Source: Alphaproteobacteria bacterium (GTDB lineage Bacteria > Pseudomonadota > Alphaproteobacteria > Caulobacterales > Aquidulcibacteraceae). From it: a stretch of 42,694 bases of DNA. A program made the translations under genes and the position numbers. This document shows positions 32,130 through 39,895 of the stretch, one piece after another (position 1 is the stretch's first letter; each line of letters starts with the position of its first letter). A model generated the notes under the pieces. The model was given only the letters and a program-made list of their open reading frames with translations. It had not been told where the DNA came from and did no database searches. The stretch is taken from contig JAIXTH010000130.1 in assembly GCA_027484265.1 (NCBI GenBank), positions 1 to 42,694 of the forward strand. The letters are read 5' to 3'.

Positions 32130-32753
32130 ATGACTGATCTGCCCCCGCTCCCCGCCGAGAACGATCCGCTGCCAGCGCCTGTCCGCAACGCCGCGGCGCT
32201 GCAGTTCCTGGCCACCCGCCGCTCGACCAAGGTGATCCATCTGACCGGACCTGGACCGGACCGGGCGGAGCTGGAGCAGCTCCTGCGCCTGGCCATGCGG
32301 GTGCCCGACCACGGCAAGATCGGCCCCTGGCGATTCATCGTGGTGGCGGGCGCGGCCCGGCACCGGATCGGGGCGCTGATGGGCGATGCGCTGGCGGCAG
32401 CCAATCCCGCCACCGATGATACCGCCCGCGCCCTCGAAGCGCAGCGCTGGCTGCGGGCGCCGGTGACGGTGGTGCTGGTGTCGGCGCCGCTGGTGCCGCA
32501 CAAGATTCCGGTTTGGGAACAGGAACTCAGTGCAGGCGCGCTGGCCCAGAACCTGCTGTCGCTGGTGCACGCAGCCGGTTACGGCGCCTGCTGGCTGACG
32601 GGCTGGAGCACTTATGATGCCGGCGCGGCCTCTGTGCTGGGCCTCGCCCCCGGCGAGCGGGTGGCTGGCTTCATCAACATCGGCACCGCCACCGAAGCCC
32701 CCACCGAGCGCGTGCGTCCGGACATGGATGCCCGGATCAGCTGGCTGGACTAG
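32130..32753 (+). CDS. Nitroreductase-family flavoprotein (YdjA-like)
   Basis: The 207-residue protein binds FMN and uses NAD(P)H. The core starts FLATRRSTKVIHLTGPGP, with LLRLAMRVPDHGKIGPWRFIVV and later LVHAAGYGACWLTGWSTYDAGAASVLGL and GFINIGTATEAPTERVRPD. These match the YdjA subgroup. The substrate is unknown; the family reduces nitro compounds or quinones or acts on unrelated metabolites. It starts 37 bases after the thioesterase on the same strand and likely ends this operon, facing the transglycosylase gene 19 bases on. Confidence 0.9.
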   Translation: MTDLPPLPAENDPLPAPVRNAAALQFLATRRSTKVIHLTGPGPDRAELEQLLRLAMRVPDHGKIGPWRFIVVAGAARHRIGALMGDALAAANPATDDTARALEAQRWLRAPVTVVLVSAPLVPHKIPVWEQELSAGALAQNLLSLVHAAGYGACWLTGWSTYDAGAASVLGLAPGERVAGFINIGTATEAPTERVRPDMDARISWLD

Positions 32754-32772
32754 GCGGGCGCTGGCCTGACCC

Positions 32773-34158
32773 TCAGTTTGAGCGCGGTGCCGTCGTCGTG
32801 GCCGGCCCGAACATCCGCACCGGTGTGGCGGGATCCTCGCCCGGCCGGCCTGTTCCCTGCGGTGCGGCAGGTGGCGGTGCGGACGGCGCAGGCGGCTGCA
32901 CCCCGACCACGCGGCGCAGGTCATCGAGCGCGGCGCGCGAGGGATAGCCGTCGGGGATCAGGCCATTGGCGCGCTGGAAGGCCTGCAGGGCCGCCCTTGT
33001 GCGGCTGCCTGCAATCCCGTCGGGGGTGCCGACATCGAAGCCCAGCGTGTTGAGCAGGGTCTGCAGCTCGCGGGCTTCGTTGCGTTGCAGGGGCGGGTTA
33101 TCCACTGGCCAGCCGGTCGGCAGCTGTCCGCGCCCGGCCACCCGGTCGCCGATCAGCGCTACCGCCAGCGCATAGGAATCGGAATTGTTGTAGTCGCGGA
33201 TCGCCAGATAGGCGCGGCCCACCAGGAACACCGGCCCGGCCGCGCCAGCCGGCACCAGCAGCCGCAGCTCCATGGCCTCATCCAGCGGCCCGAGGTCGCT
33301 CGCCACCGGCGCAAACCCGGCCGCGCGCCAAGCCGACAGCGGGCGCATCTGCCCGTCGGCCAGCGCCCAGTCGAATCCCGCCGGCAGACGGGTCTGGAAG
33401 CCCCAGATCTGACCCGCTGGCCAGCCAGCATCCTTGAGGTAGTTCATGGTGGAAGCGAGGGCGTCATCCGGATCGCTCCAGATATTGCGCACCCCGTCGC
33501 CATCACCATCCACGGCCCGCGCCAGGAAAGACGTCGGCATGAACTGGGTATGGCCCATGGCACCGGCCCAGCTGCCGATCAGCTGCGGCCGCGTGGCTTC
33601 GCCCCGGCGCAGGATCTCGAACACCGCCAGCAGCTCGCGCTCGCCCAGAGCGGTGCGCCGTCCGGTATAGGCGAGGGTCGCCAGCGAGCGCACCACATCC
33701 ATCGAGCCACGGATGGCGCCGAAATTGCTCTCCATCGCCCAGATCGAGATCGCATACTCCAGTGGCACGCCATAGCGCTCGACCATCGGCGTCATGCGGG
33801 CGCCGCGTGCAGCCAGCTCGCTGCGACCCTGGCTGATGCGGGCATCGCTGATCGCGTTGCGCAGATAGTCCCAGATCGGGCGCACCAGTTCCGGCTGGCT
33901 CTCGTTGAGACGCTTGACGGTGGGATCGGGAGCGATGCCGCTGAGGGCCGCCACCACGATCGCGGGGTCTGCCCCGTTGGTGTTCACCGCCGTGGCGGCA
34001 AACCGTGTGCGCCAGGCATCGAACTCGGCCGAGCCCGAAGTCTCGAACGCAGGCGGCACCCACGCGGGGCGCGCCGTCTGCACCACCCCTTCCTGGGCAC
34101 ACGCCATGGTGGCGACAACTGCGAAAAGGGCGGAGGCGGCAAGTGTTCGACCCATCAT
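32773..34158 (-). CDS. Lytic murein transglycosylase (MltB type) with peptidoglycan-binding domain
   Basis: It cleaves the glycan chain of peptidoglycan with formation of anhydro-muramic ends. The 461-residue product has a signal peptide (TLAASALFAVVATMACAQ), then the SLT_2/MltB domain with the catalytic Glu in ISIWAMESNFGAIRGSMDV and the conserved GAMGHTQFMPTSFLARAVDGDGDG. A C-terminal peptidoglycan-binding domain lies at about 360-420 (LQTLLNTLGFDVGTPDGIAGSRTRAALQAFQ, quoted in part), followed by a Pro-rich tail. A lipobox-like Cys occurs in MAC, but position -3 is Thr, so a soluble periplasmic enzyme is more likely. Starts at 34158 or 34155. Confidence 0.93.
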   Translation of the reverse strand: MMGRTLAASALFAVVATMACAQEGVVQTARPAWVPPAFETSGSAEFDAWRTRFAATAVNTNGADPAIVVAALSGIAPDPTVKRLNESQPELVRPIWDYLRNAISDARISQGRSELAARGARMTPMVERYGVPLEYAISIWAMESNFGAIRGSMDVVRSLATLAYTGRRTALGERELLAVFEILRRGEATRPQLIGSWAGAMGHTQFMPTSFLARAVDGDGDGVRNIWSDPDDALASTMNYLKDAGWPAGQIWGFQTRLPAGFDWALADGQMRPLSAWRAAGFAPVASDLGPLDEAMELRLLVPAGAAGPVFLVGRAYLAIRDYNNSDSYALAVALIGDRVAGRGQLPTGWPVDNPPLQRNEARELQTLLNTLGFDVGTPDGIAGSRTRAALQAFQRANGLIPDGYPSRAALDDLRRVVGVQPPAPSAPPPAAPQGTGRPGEDPATPVRMFGPATTTAPRSN

Positions 34159-34243
34159 GGTCTCAGTCTAGGGCGCTGCGGCTGGCGGGGCAATGAACGG
34201 GATGCGGCAGAACCAGGGTCGCCGTCCTCCGCGACGCAACGGC

Positions 34244-34280
34244 TAGTCATGATGCAGAAATGAAGCTATGTAGCGACATA
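34244..34280 (+). promoter_or_regulatory. Toxin-antitoxin promoter with operator over the start codon
   Basis: TAGTCA (34244-34249) and TATGTA (34267-34272) are spaced exactly 17 bases. The -10 lies in the palindrome TATGT-AGCG-ACATA (34267-34280), whose right arm ends in the A of the ATG start. Transcription would begin at or next to the start codon, giving a leaderless message, which fits the absence of a ribosome binding site. Antitoxin binding here would block its own promoter. Confidence 0.5.
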
Positions 34281-34540
34281 TGAAAACGCCCATCCAAACC
34301 GTCTTTACCGCGCGGCAGTACAATCAGGATGCCAGCGGCGTGAAGCGCGCTGCCAGTGCTGGTCCGGTTGTCATCACAGAGCGTGGCCGCCCAGCCCATG
34401 TCCTGATGTCCTGGGCCGACTTTCGCCAGTTGCTGGGGACACAGGCGGGGCCGTCGCTGGTTGATTTTCTGTCAGGCCTGGATCTGGATGGGTTGGAGCT
34501 GGAGCGTGCCCGCGACACCGGCCGCGACACGCCGTTCTGA
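34280..34540 (+). CDS. Phd/YefM-family antitoxin
   Basis: The 86-residue protein has the Phd/YefM pattern: an N-terminal DNA-binding fold (TVFTARQYNQDASGVKRAA, then GPVVITERGRPAHVLMSWADFRQLLG, quoted in part) and a flexible acidic C-terminus (LSGLDLDGLELERARDTGRD) that should fold upon toxin binding. It lies directly ahead of the PIN toxin gene, with a TGATG overlap, which couples their translation. It probably represses its own promoter, whose operator covers the start. Confidence 0.88.
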   Translation: MKTPIQTVFTARQYNQDASGVKRAASAGPVVITERGRPAHVLMSWADFRQLLGTQAGPSLVDFLSGLDLDGLELERARDTGRDTPF

Positions 34541-34968
34541 TGGGATGGCTGCTGGACACCAATGTCATTGCCTCACTGGTGGCGCCCAACGGAGCGCCGA
34601 CGGTCAAGGCTTGGGCGCGTGAACAGGATGAGGAGCGGATGTTTCTATCCGTGCTCACCCTGGCCGAATACGACAAGGGCATCGCCAAGCTGCCCGCCGA
34701 CAGCACGGACCGAGCCCGCTACCAGACGGCCCTGAATGCCCTTGAGGAGCGCTTTGCAGGACGCATTCTTCCTGTGTCCAACGCCATAGTCCGGCGCTGG
34801 GGCCTGCTGTCGGGTACGGTCCACCGTGACACAGGCGCTCCCCCGCCGGTGATCGACACGCTTCTGGCGGCAACGGCGCTCGAGCATGACCTGGTGTTCG
34901 TGACCCGCAACACGCGGGATGTGGCAGGTTCGGGCGCCCGGATCCTCAATCCCTGGCTGGCGGACTGA
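34540..34968 (+). CDS. PIN-domain toxin (VapC-like RNase)
   Basis: The 142-residue protein is a PIN nuclease. The acidic residues of the metal site are D6 in LLDTNVIASL, E43 in LTLAEYDKG and D106 in PPVIDTLLAATALEHDL, with the final VFVTRNTRDVAGSGARILNPW motif containing D127. VapC toxins cut tRNA or other RNA to stop translation. Its antitoxin is the adjoining upstream gene, overlapping by one base; pairs with Phd-type antitoxins and PIN toxins are common. All catalytic residues are intact, so the module should be active. It converges on the ABC transporter gene with a 6-base gap. Confidence 0.92.
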   Translation: MGWLLDTNVIASLVAPNGAPTVKAWAREQDEERMFLSVLTLAEYDKGIAKLPADSTDRARYQTALNALEERFAGRILPVSNAIVRRWGLLSGTVHRDTGAPPPVIDTLLAATALEHDLVFVTRNTRDVAGSGARILNPWLAD

Positions 34969-34974
34969 CTGGGG

Positions 34975-36801
34975 TCAGCCCGCCAGGTCTGGTGCCACAT
35001 CCCAACCGGCCTTGTCGCCTTGCGAGAGGGCGTGGAGCCGGGCGTAGAGGCCGCCGGCTGCCAGCAGCTCGGCGTGGGTGCCCTGTTCGGCCACAGCTCC
35101 CTTGTCGAACACCAGGATCCGGTCGGCATCGCGCACCGTCGACAGGCGGTGGGCAATGATGATGGTCGTGCGGCCCCGGGCCAGCTCCTGCATCGCCGCC
35201 TGCACTTCGCGCTCGGTCGCGTTGTCGAGGCTGGAGGTGGCCTCATCGAGGATCAACAGGCTGGCGTCGGCCAGGAAAGCCCGTGCCAATGCAACGCGCT
35301 GGCGCTCGCCGCCTGACAGCTTGACCCCCCGCTCGCCCACTTCGGTGTCGTACCCCCTGGGCAGCGCCTCGATGAAGCTGGCGGCGCGGGCACTGGCCGC
35401 CGCACGCCGGACATCATCCAGCGACGCGTCCGGCCGGGCATAGGCGATGTTCTCGCGCAGGGTTCGGTGGAACAGCGTCGGGTCCTGCGGCACCATGGCC
35501 TGGGCAGCCCGCAGGCTGGCCTGGGTCACGGTGCGCACATCCTGGCCATCGATCCGGATGACACCGCCGTCCACATCATAGAGCCGCTGCAGCAGCTTCA
35601 CGAACGTGCTCTTGCCCGAGCCGGTGGCACCCACCAGGGCCACGGTCTCGCCCGGCCGGATCGTCAGCGAGAAGTCGCGGTAGAGCAGACCGCCCTGCCC
35701 GCGATAGCCGAAGGCAACCCGGTCGAACACCACTTCGCCGCCACCCTTCACGAACGGCTGCCCGTCAGGCGGGTCCTTCACGTCGGGCTCGATCGCACGG
35801 TAGGCCACCGCATCCTCGATGTCGGCAAAGCCACGCTGCAGCGTCTGCAGCATTTCGCCCAGATTGCGCAGATAGCTGGCCATCAGGAAGAAGCAGGTGA
35901 GGGCAAAGGCGGCGTCACCCGCACTCGCCTCGCCCCGCTGCCACATCAGAAGCACGAGACCGAGCAGCCCGACCTGCAGTGTCCACAGCAGGACGTTCTG
36001 GATCAGCCAGGCATCGGAGAACCGGTTCCAGGCCCGCAATGCCAGCCCGCGCCAGTGCTCCACCACCTGCTCGAGCCGGCTTTCCTCGCGGGCCTCGGCG
36101 CCGAATGCCTTCACGGTGGCATTGGTCGACACCGAATCGGCCAGGGCCGCCCCGATACGGGTATCCGCACTGGTATAGGCGTCGAGCAGCTTGCCGATAT
36201 AGTAGCGTGCCAGCAGGACCACGGCTGCCACGAAGGCCGCCACCACCAGTCCGGTGAACAGGCCCAGCATCGGCCAGCGCAGGGCGATCACCACCACCAG
36301 GCCCACCAGCACCAGGATCGCCGGAATGATGTACCAGAGCATGATGTCCGAGATCGTGTCATAGGCATGCATGGCCCGGCTCAGACGCCGCACGGTGGCT
36401 CCGGCGAAGTTGTCGGCGTGCCACTGGCTCGAGAAGCGCTGCACATCGGCAAAGCCCTCCAGCGTGATCCGCTTCATGTTGCGGCCCGCAAACGGGTTCC
36501 ACAAGCGCGCGGTGGCATTGCGCAGCAGGTAGATGCCTGCTGCCGCAGCCGCGAACCAGCCGAACCAGTGAAACGCCATCGCGCCTGTGTCGCTGGGTGC
36601 GCCTGCCAGCTGCTCCACGATCTGACCGGACAGCCAGGGCAGCGACAGCTCCAGCGCCGCTGCCGACAGGTACAGCGCCATCATGACCGCCAGAGGCCAG
36701 GGCTGCGAGCGCCAGTGGCGCCAGAGATAGGACAGGATGGCCCCGAACCCGGCCTTTTGCTGGCGGTTGGAGTCGATATCGTCGTCAAATGCTTCGTGCA
36801 T
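34975..36801 (-). CDS. ABC exporter (fused membrane and ATPase domains)
   Basis: The 608-residue half transporter has a six-helix membrane domain (about 30-340, first span PLAVMMALYLSAAALELSLPW) and a C-terminal ATPase domain. The Walker A is GATGSGKST, the signature LSGGERQRVALARA, the Walker B LLILDEATSSLD and the H-loop IIIAHRLSTV. It should act as a homodimer that exports lipid, drug or another hydrophobic substrate. Start ATG 36801 gives a short acidic head (MHEAFDDDIDSNRQQ); no strong ribosome binding site precedes it. A longer in-frame start at 36906 is possible. The interval upstream, to 37275, holds no clear gene. Confidence 0.92.
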   Translation of the reverse strand: MHEAFDDDIDSNRQQKAGFGAILSYLWRHWRSQPWPLAVMMALYLSAAALELSLPWLSGQIVEQLAGAPSDTGAMAFHWFGWFAAAAAGIYLLRNATARLWNPFAGRNMKRITLEGFADVQRFSSQWHADNFAGATVRRLSRAMHAYDTISDIMLWYIIPAILVLVGLVVVIALRWPMLGLFTGLVVAAFVAAVVLLARYYIGKLLDAYTSADTRIGAALADSVSTNATVKAFGAEAREESRLEQVVEHWRGLALRAWNRFSDAWLIQNVLLWTLQVGLLGLVLLMWQRGEASAGDAAFALTCFFLMASYLRNLGEMLQTLQRGFADIEDAVAYRAIEPDVKDPPDGQPFVKGGGEVVFDRVAFGYRGQGGLLYRDFSLTIRPGETVALVGATGSGKSTFVKLLQRLYDVDGGVIRIDGQDVRTVTQASLRAAQAMVPQDPTLFHRTLRENIAYARPDASLDDVRRAAASARAASFIEALPRGYDTEVGERGVKLSGGERQRVALARAFLADASLLILDEATSSLDNATEREVQAAMQELARGRTTIIIAHRLSTVRDADRILVFDKGAVAEQGTHAELLAAGGLYARLHALSQGDKAGWDVAPDLAG

Positions 36802-36928
36802 GACAGGAAAGCCCGTGAAAGGCGTCTGCGCCCCGGCGCCCTGAAAGGCTGCCACGCGCAAACGCAGGAAATCGGTTGATGGATCGGAGCCAGAACCCCG
36901 CCGCACCTGCGACGGGCCTACAGCAACA

Positions 36929-36985
36929 GGAACCGCGCCTGATCGCCCGTGAAGGGCGCCTCAAGACATGCGGGGTGGCGGTTCC
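36929..36985 (-). other. Hairpin with nested stem upstream of the ABC exporter gene
   Basis: GGAACCGC (36929-36936) pairs with GCGGTTCC (36978-36985), enclosing a second stem, CGCCC (36944-36948) with GGGCG (36954-36958). On the minus strand a 9-codon open frame (37018-36989, MSTIIPTWG) with AGGAG upstream ends just before this structure. That arrangement resembles a leader peptide before a structured leader RNA, but it is weak evidence. The rest of 36802-37275 has no convincing gene; another 8-bp hairpin lies at 37203-37235. Confidence 0.25.
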
Positions 36986-37275
36986 CACTCACCCCCAGGT
37001 CGGGATGATAGTGCTCATAGCTCCGGCTCTCCTGTTCACGGCCAGACCCAGCTAGGCGGGCCACCGCGCATAGTCCAGTCACAGGCTGGCCATGGTTAAC
37101 GGGTTGGCCGTGCCCTGTTGCCGGAACGTCACAGCCACTGAAAGTGCCTGTCAGCACGCGGTCATTCACCCATGGGGCCTGGCAGCGCGGGCATGGGCAG
37201 AGGCGGGTCGGTCGAGGGAAGCCGGGGCGACCCGCATCGGGGCACGGGCGGGCCAGTGGCTGTCAGGCTGTCGCC

Positions 37276-38073
37276 CTAGCGGCGGCGGGCACCGCGGCAG
37301 GCGGGAACCGTCAGGCCGGCTGGCAGGCGGGTAGCGGTATCGCCGCAGGCTTCGTTCAGCTGGCGCTGGGTGAGGCCGCGGGCACCGGACAGATCGGCGC
37401 CGGAGAGGTTGGCGCCGGCCAGGTCGGCATTGCGGAAGTCGGCCCGGCTGGCGCGGGCACCTGACAGGTTGGCCCCGGTCAGATCGGCCTGTTCGAACGA
37501 GCTGGAATCAAGCCGGGCACGGCTCAGGTTCGAACCGGTGAATTCGGCCTGATCGAACGAGGCATTCATCGCCACCACGCCCGCCATGTTGGCCGCGCTG
37601 AACTGCCCCGCGCTGGCCCGGACCCCGGTGAGGGTTGCGCCCTGCAGGTTGGCGCCCACCATCTCGACCCGCTCGAGCGTGGCGCCGGAGAAGTCGGTGC
37701 GGGCGAGGACCGTGCCGTTCATCTCGGCTTCGCGCAGGCCGGTGCCGATGAAACTGGCACCATCGAAGTTCGAGCCGGACAGTTCGGCAAACGCCATGTC
37801 GGCGCGGTCGAAGCTGGCGCGGGCGAAGTTGCCACCGGTCATCTCCACCCGGCGCATCCGGGCACCGGCAAAGCGTGCACCGGCGAAGTTCCCGCCGGAC
37901 ATCCGCGCGCCATCGAGGTTGCGCGACGAGAGGTCGCACCCGGCGCAGGAGCCGGAGAAGCCGCGCGAGAAGGTGACGGAGGCCGGCTTGCCCTGCTCCC
38001 AGGTCCAGGCGCTGGCCTGGGCCGGCATCAGGGCAAGGGCTGCAAGGCCGAGAAGAGCTGCACGGTTGATCAC
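37276..38073 (-). CDS. Exported pentapeptide-repeat protein (longer paralogue)
   Basis: The 265-residue product has a signal peptide (NRAALLGLAALALMPAQASA) and then a region of about 35 pentapeptide repeats of the A(D/N)Lxx kind (GANLSGARASRADFRNADLAGANLS), which should build a right-handed beta helix. Shortly after the signal it has a Cys pair in SGSCAGCDLSSRNL, and the C-terminus has LTQRQLNEACGDTATRLPAGLTVPACR. The same two end motifs occur in the upstream neighbour. Start GTG 38073 fits the signal peptide. A periplasmic role is likely; the function is unknown. Confidence 0.85.
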   Translation of the reverse strand: MINRAALLGLAALALMPAQASAWTWEQGKPASVTFSRGFSGSCAGCDLSSRNLDGARMSGGNFAGARFAGARMRRVEMTGGNFARASFDRADMAFAELSGSNFDGASFIGTGLREAEMNGTVLARTDFSGATLERVEMVGANLQGATLTGVRASAGQFSAANMAGVVAMNASFDQAEFTGSNLSRARLDSSSFEQADLTGANLSGARASRADFRNADLAGANLSGADLSGARGLTQRQLNEACGDTATRLPAGLTVPACRGARRR

Positions 38074-38157
38074 GGTTCCGGGCTTAGCCGATCTGCTGTG
38101 AACACGCCATTTAAATGTCTGTAACGCGGACCTTGTCCGCCGGCCAGCAACGCAGAA

Positions 38158-38182
38158 GGGCCGGTCCATGGCGGACCGGCCC
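38158..38182 (-). terminator. Probable terminator between the pentapeptide genes
   Basis: A perfect 10-bp stem, GGGCCGGTCC (38158-38167) with GGACCGGCCC (38173-38182), around a 5-base loop lies 24 bases beyond the 38207 stop. On the minus strand only TTCTGCGTT follows, so the T-tract is weak. Confidence 0.6.
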
Positions 38183-38206
38183 GATGTCTGTGCGCGTGCC
38201 TGGACC

Positions 38207-38704
38207 TCAGCGGCAGGCGGGAACCGTGAGGCCGCGCGGCAGCTCGGTGGAGGCATCGCCGCAGGCGCTGTTCAGCTGGCGCTGGGTCAGGCCGCGGGCT
38301 CCCGCCAGCTCGGCGCCGGACAGGTTGGCACCGGTCAGATTGGCACCCGAGAAGTTGGCGCTGGAGAAATAGCCGCCCACCAGAACCGCCTGGGTCAGGT
38401 CGGCACGGGAGAAGTTGGCGCCGGTGGCCCGCACGCCATACATGTTGGCCAGCGACAGGTTGGCGCGGCTGAAGTTGGTGCGGTCGGCCGTCGCCAGCGA
38501 CATGTCCGACTGGCGCAGGCGCGCACCCGACAGGTTCAGGCCCGAGATGTTCTCGTAGTCGAGATCGGCCTGGAACAGGTTGCAGCCAGGGCAGCTGCGA
38601 CGCTCCTTCACGGATGCAATCTGCGACGCGTTCTGGGCCAGGGCCGGCTGGGCAAAGCTGGCAACGAGCCCGGCGAGGGCGGCGGCAAGGGCGGCGTGTT
38701 TCAT
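38207..38704 (-). CDS. Exported pentapeptide-repeat protein (shorter paralogue)
   Basis: The 165-residue product has a signal peptide (KHAALAAALAGLVASFAQPALA), a Cys pair soon after it (RRSCPGCNLFQADL) and about 17 pentapeptide repeats (ATGANFSRADLTQAVLV; SANFSGANLTGANLSGAELAGA). It ends GLTQRQLNSACGDASTELPRGLTVPACR (quoted in part), almost identical to the end of the longer paralogue 133 bases downstream. The two genes are therefore probably a tandem duplication whose repeat number has diverged. Both are predicted to be periplasmic. Nothing shows what they bind. Confidence 0.88.
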   Translation of the reverse strand: MKHAALAAALAGLVASFAQPALAQNASQIASVKERRSCPGCNLFQADLDYENISGLNLSGARLRQSDMSLATADRTNFSRANLSLANMYGVRATGANFSRADLTQAVLVGGYFSSANFSGANLTGANLSGAELAGARGLTQRQLNSACGDASTELPRGLTVPACR

Positions 38705-38841
38705 ATCAGGACGCTCCGCTGAAAAGCTTGAGGGTTCGGGGTGGTGGTTGCAGGTGCCATGCCGGACGGCGTGTCCCCAACTGACCCCGGTACACAGCGC
38801 CATTCTAGCAGGCCCGGCTGTCTGGCGGGTTAACGGATCGG

Positions 38842-39867
38842 TTACCCTGCCGGTTCCGGTCCGATCTGTACCAGAAGCTTGCCGTCGTGGTTGCCGGTGA
38901 ACAGGCGGCCGAGGGCATCGGGGGCGTTCTCGAGCCCGTGCTCGACATGCACCTTGTACTTGAGCTTCCCCTCCAGCAGCCAGCCCGCCAGAGCGGTGAC
39001 CGCCTCTTCCATCCGCGGGAAATAGTCGAGCACGATGAAGCCCTGCACCTTGATCCGCCGCATCAGCACCCGGTCGAAGAAGCGCGGGCCCGGCACCTCG
39101 CCCTCGGCATTGTAGGTCGAGATCATCCCGCACAGCGGCATGCGCGAGAAGTCGTTCATCCGCTCCATCACCGCATCCATGATCGGACCGCCGACATTCT
39201 CGAAGTTCACGTCGATGCCGTTGGGGCAGAGGCGGTCGAGGGCCGCACCCACATCCTCGCTTCGATAGTCGATGGCGCCGTCGAACCCGAGCTCGTCCAC
39301 CAGCCAGCGGCACTTGTCCGGCCCGCCGGCAATGCCGATCACGCGCGCACCCTTGATCTTCGCGATCTGCCCCACGATCGAGCCGACGGCGCCAGCGGCC
39401 GCCGACACCACCACCGTCTCGTTCGGCTTGGGCTGGCCGATGTCGAGCAGGCCGAAATAGGCGGTCCAGCCGGTCACTCCCAGCACGCTCATGAAGGCGG
39501 TCGGGTGAATGCCCGGAAGGGTGGGCAGCGCGCGGCACATCGCGCCCCACGCCACTTCATAGTCCTGCCACCCCGACAGGCCCGGACTGACCAGCATGCC
39601 CGGGGTGAAATTGGGATCGCGGCTCTCCTCCACCACGCCCAGCGTGCCACCGCGCATCACCGCCCCCAGCTCCACCGGCGGCAGATACTGCTCGCGGTCG
39701 CTCATCCAGATCCGGTTGGTGGGATCGAGCGAGAGCCAGATATTGCGCACCAGCACCTGCCCTTCTGCCAGCTCGGGCAGCGGCACGGTTTCCAGCGTCA
39801 GCACATCCGGCGTGATGGCCCCGACGGGGCGGTTCTTCAGGACCCAGCGGCGATTCATGCGGTTCAT
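38842..39867 (-). CDS. NADP-dependent medium-chain oxidoreductase (CurA/leukotriene-reductase type)
   Basis: The 341-residue zinc-independent reductase starts MNRMNRRWVLKNRPVGAIT, with LVRNIWLSLDPTNRIWMSD, the cofactor motif VVSAAAGAVGSIVGQIAKIKGARVIGIAGG (quoted in part), and DVNFENVGGPIMDAV. These match the NADPH-dependent curcumin / 2-alkenal reductase group, which reduces alpha,beta-unsaturated carbonyls. No zinc-binding cysteines are seen. It is the last gene of an operon with ABM, acyl-CoA dehydrogenase and membrane hydroxylase genes, 28 bases after the hydroxylase. It could act on an enone or enal made in that pathway. Confidence 0.9.
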   Translation of the reverse strand: MNRMNRRWVLKNRPVGAITPDVLTLETVPLPELAEGQVLVRNIWLSLDPTNRIWMSDREQYLPPVELGAVMRGGTLGVVEESRDPNFTPGMLVSPGLSGWQDYEVAWGAMCRALPTLPGIHPTAFMSVLGVTGWTAYFGLLDIGQPKPNETVVVSAAAGAVGSIVGQIAKIKGARVIGIAGGPDKCRWLVDELGFDGAIDYRSEDVGAALDRLCPNGIDVNFENVGGPIMDAVMERMNDFSRMPLCGMISTYNAEGEVPGPRFFDRVLMRRIKVQGFIVLDYFPRMEEAVTALAGWLLEGKLKYKVHVEHGLENAPDALGRLFTGNHDGKLLVQIGPEPAG

Positions 39868-39895
39868 GGGATGCTCCCGTGGTGAGGCAGGTGAT

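Noticed and set aside
36918-37169. 83-codon minus-strand frame in the gap upstream of the ABC gene
   Set aside because: No domain or ribosome binding site, and its composition is unlike the neighbouring genes.
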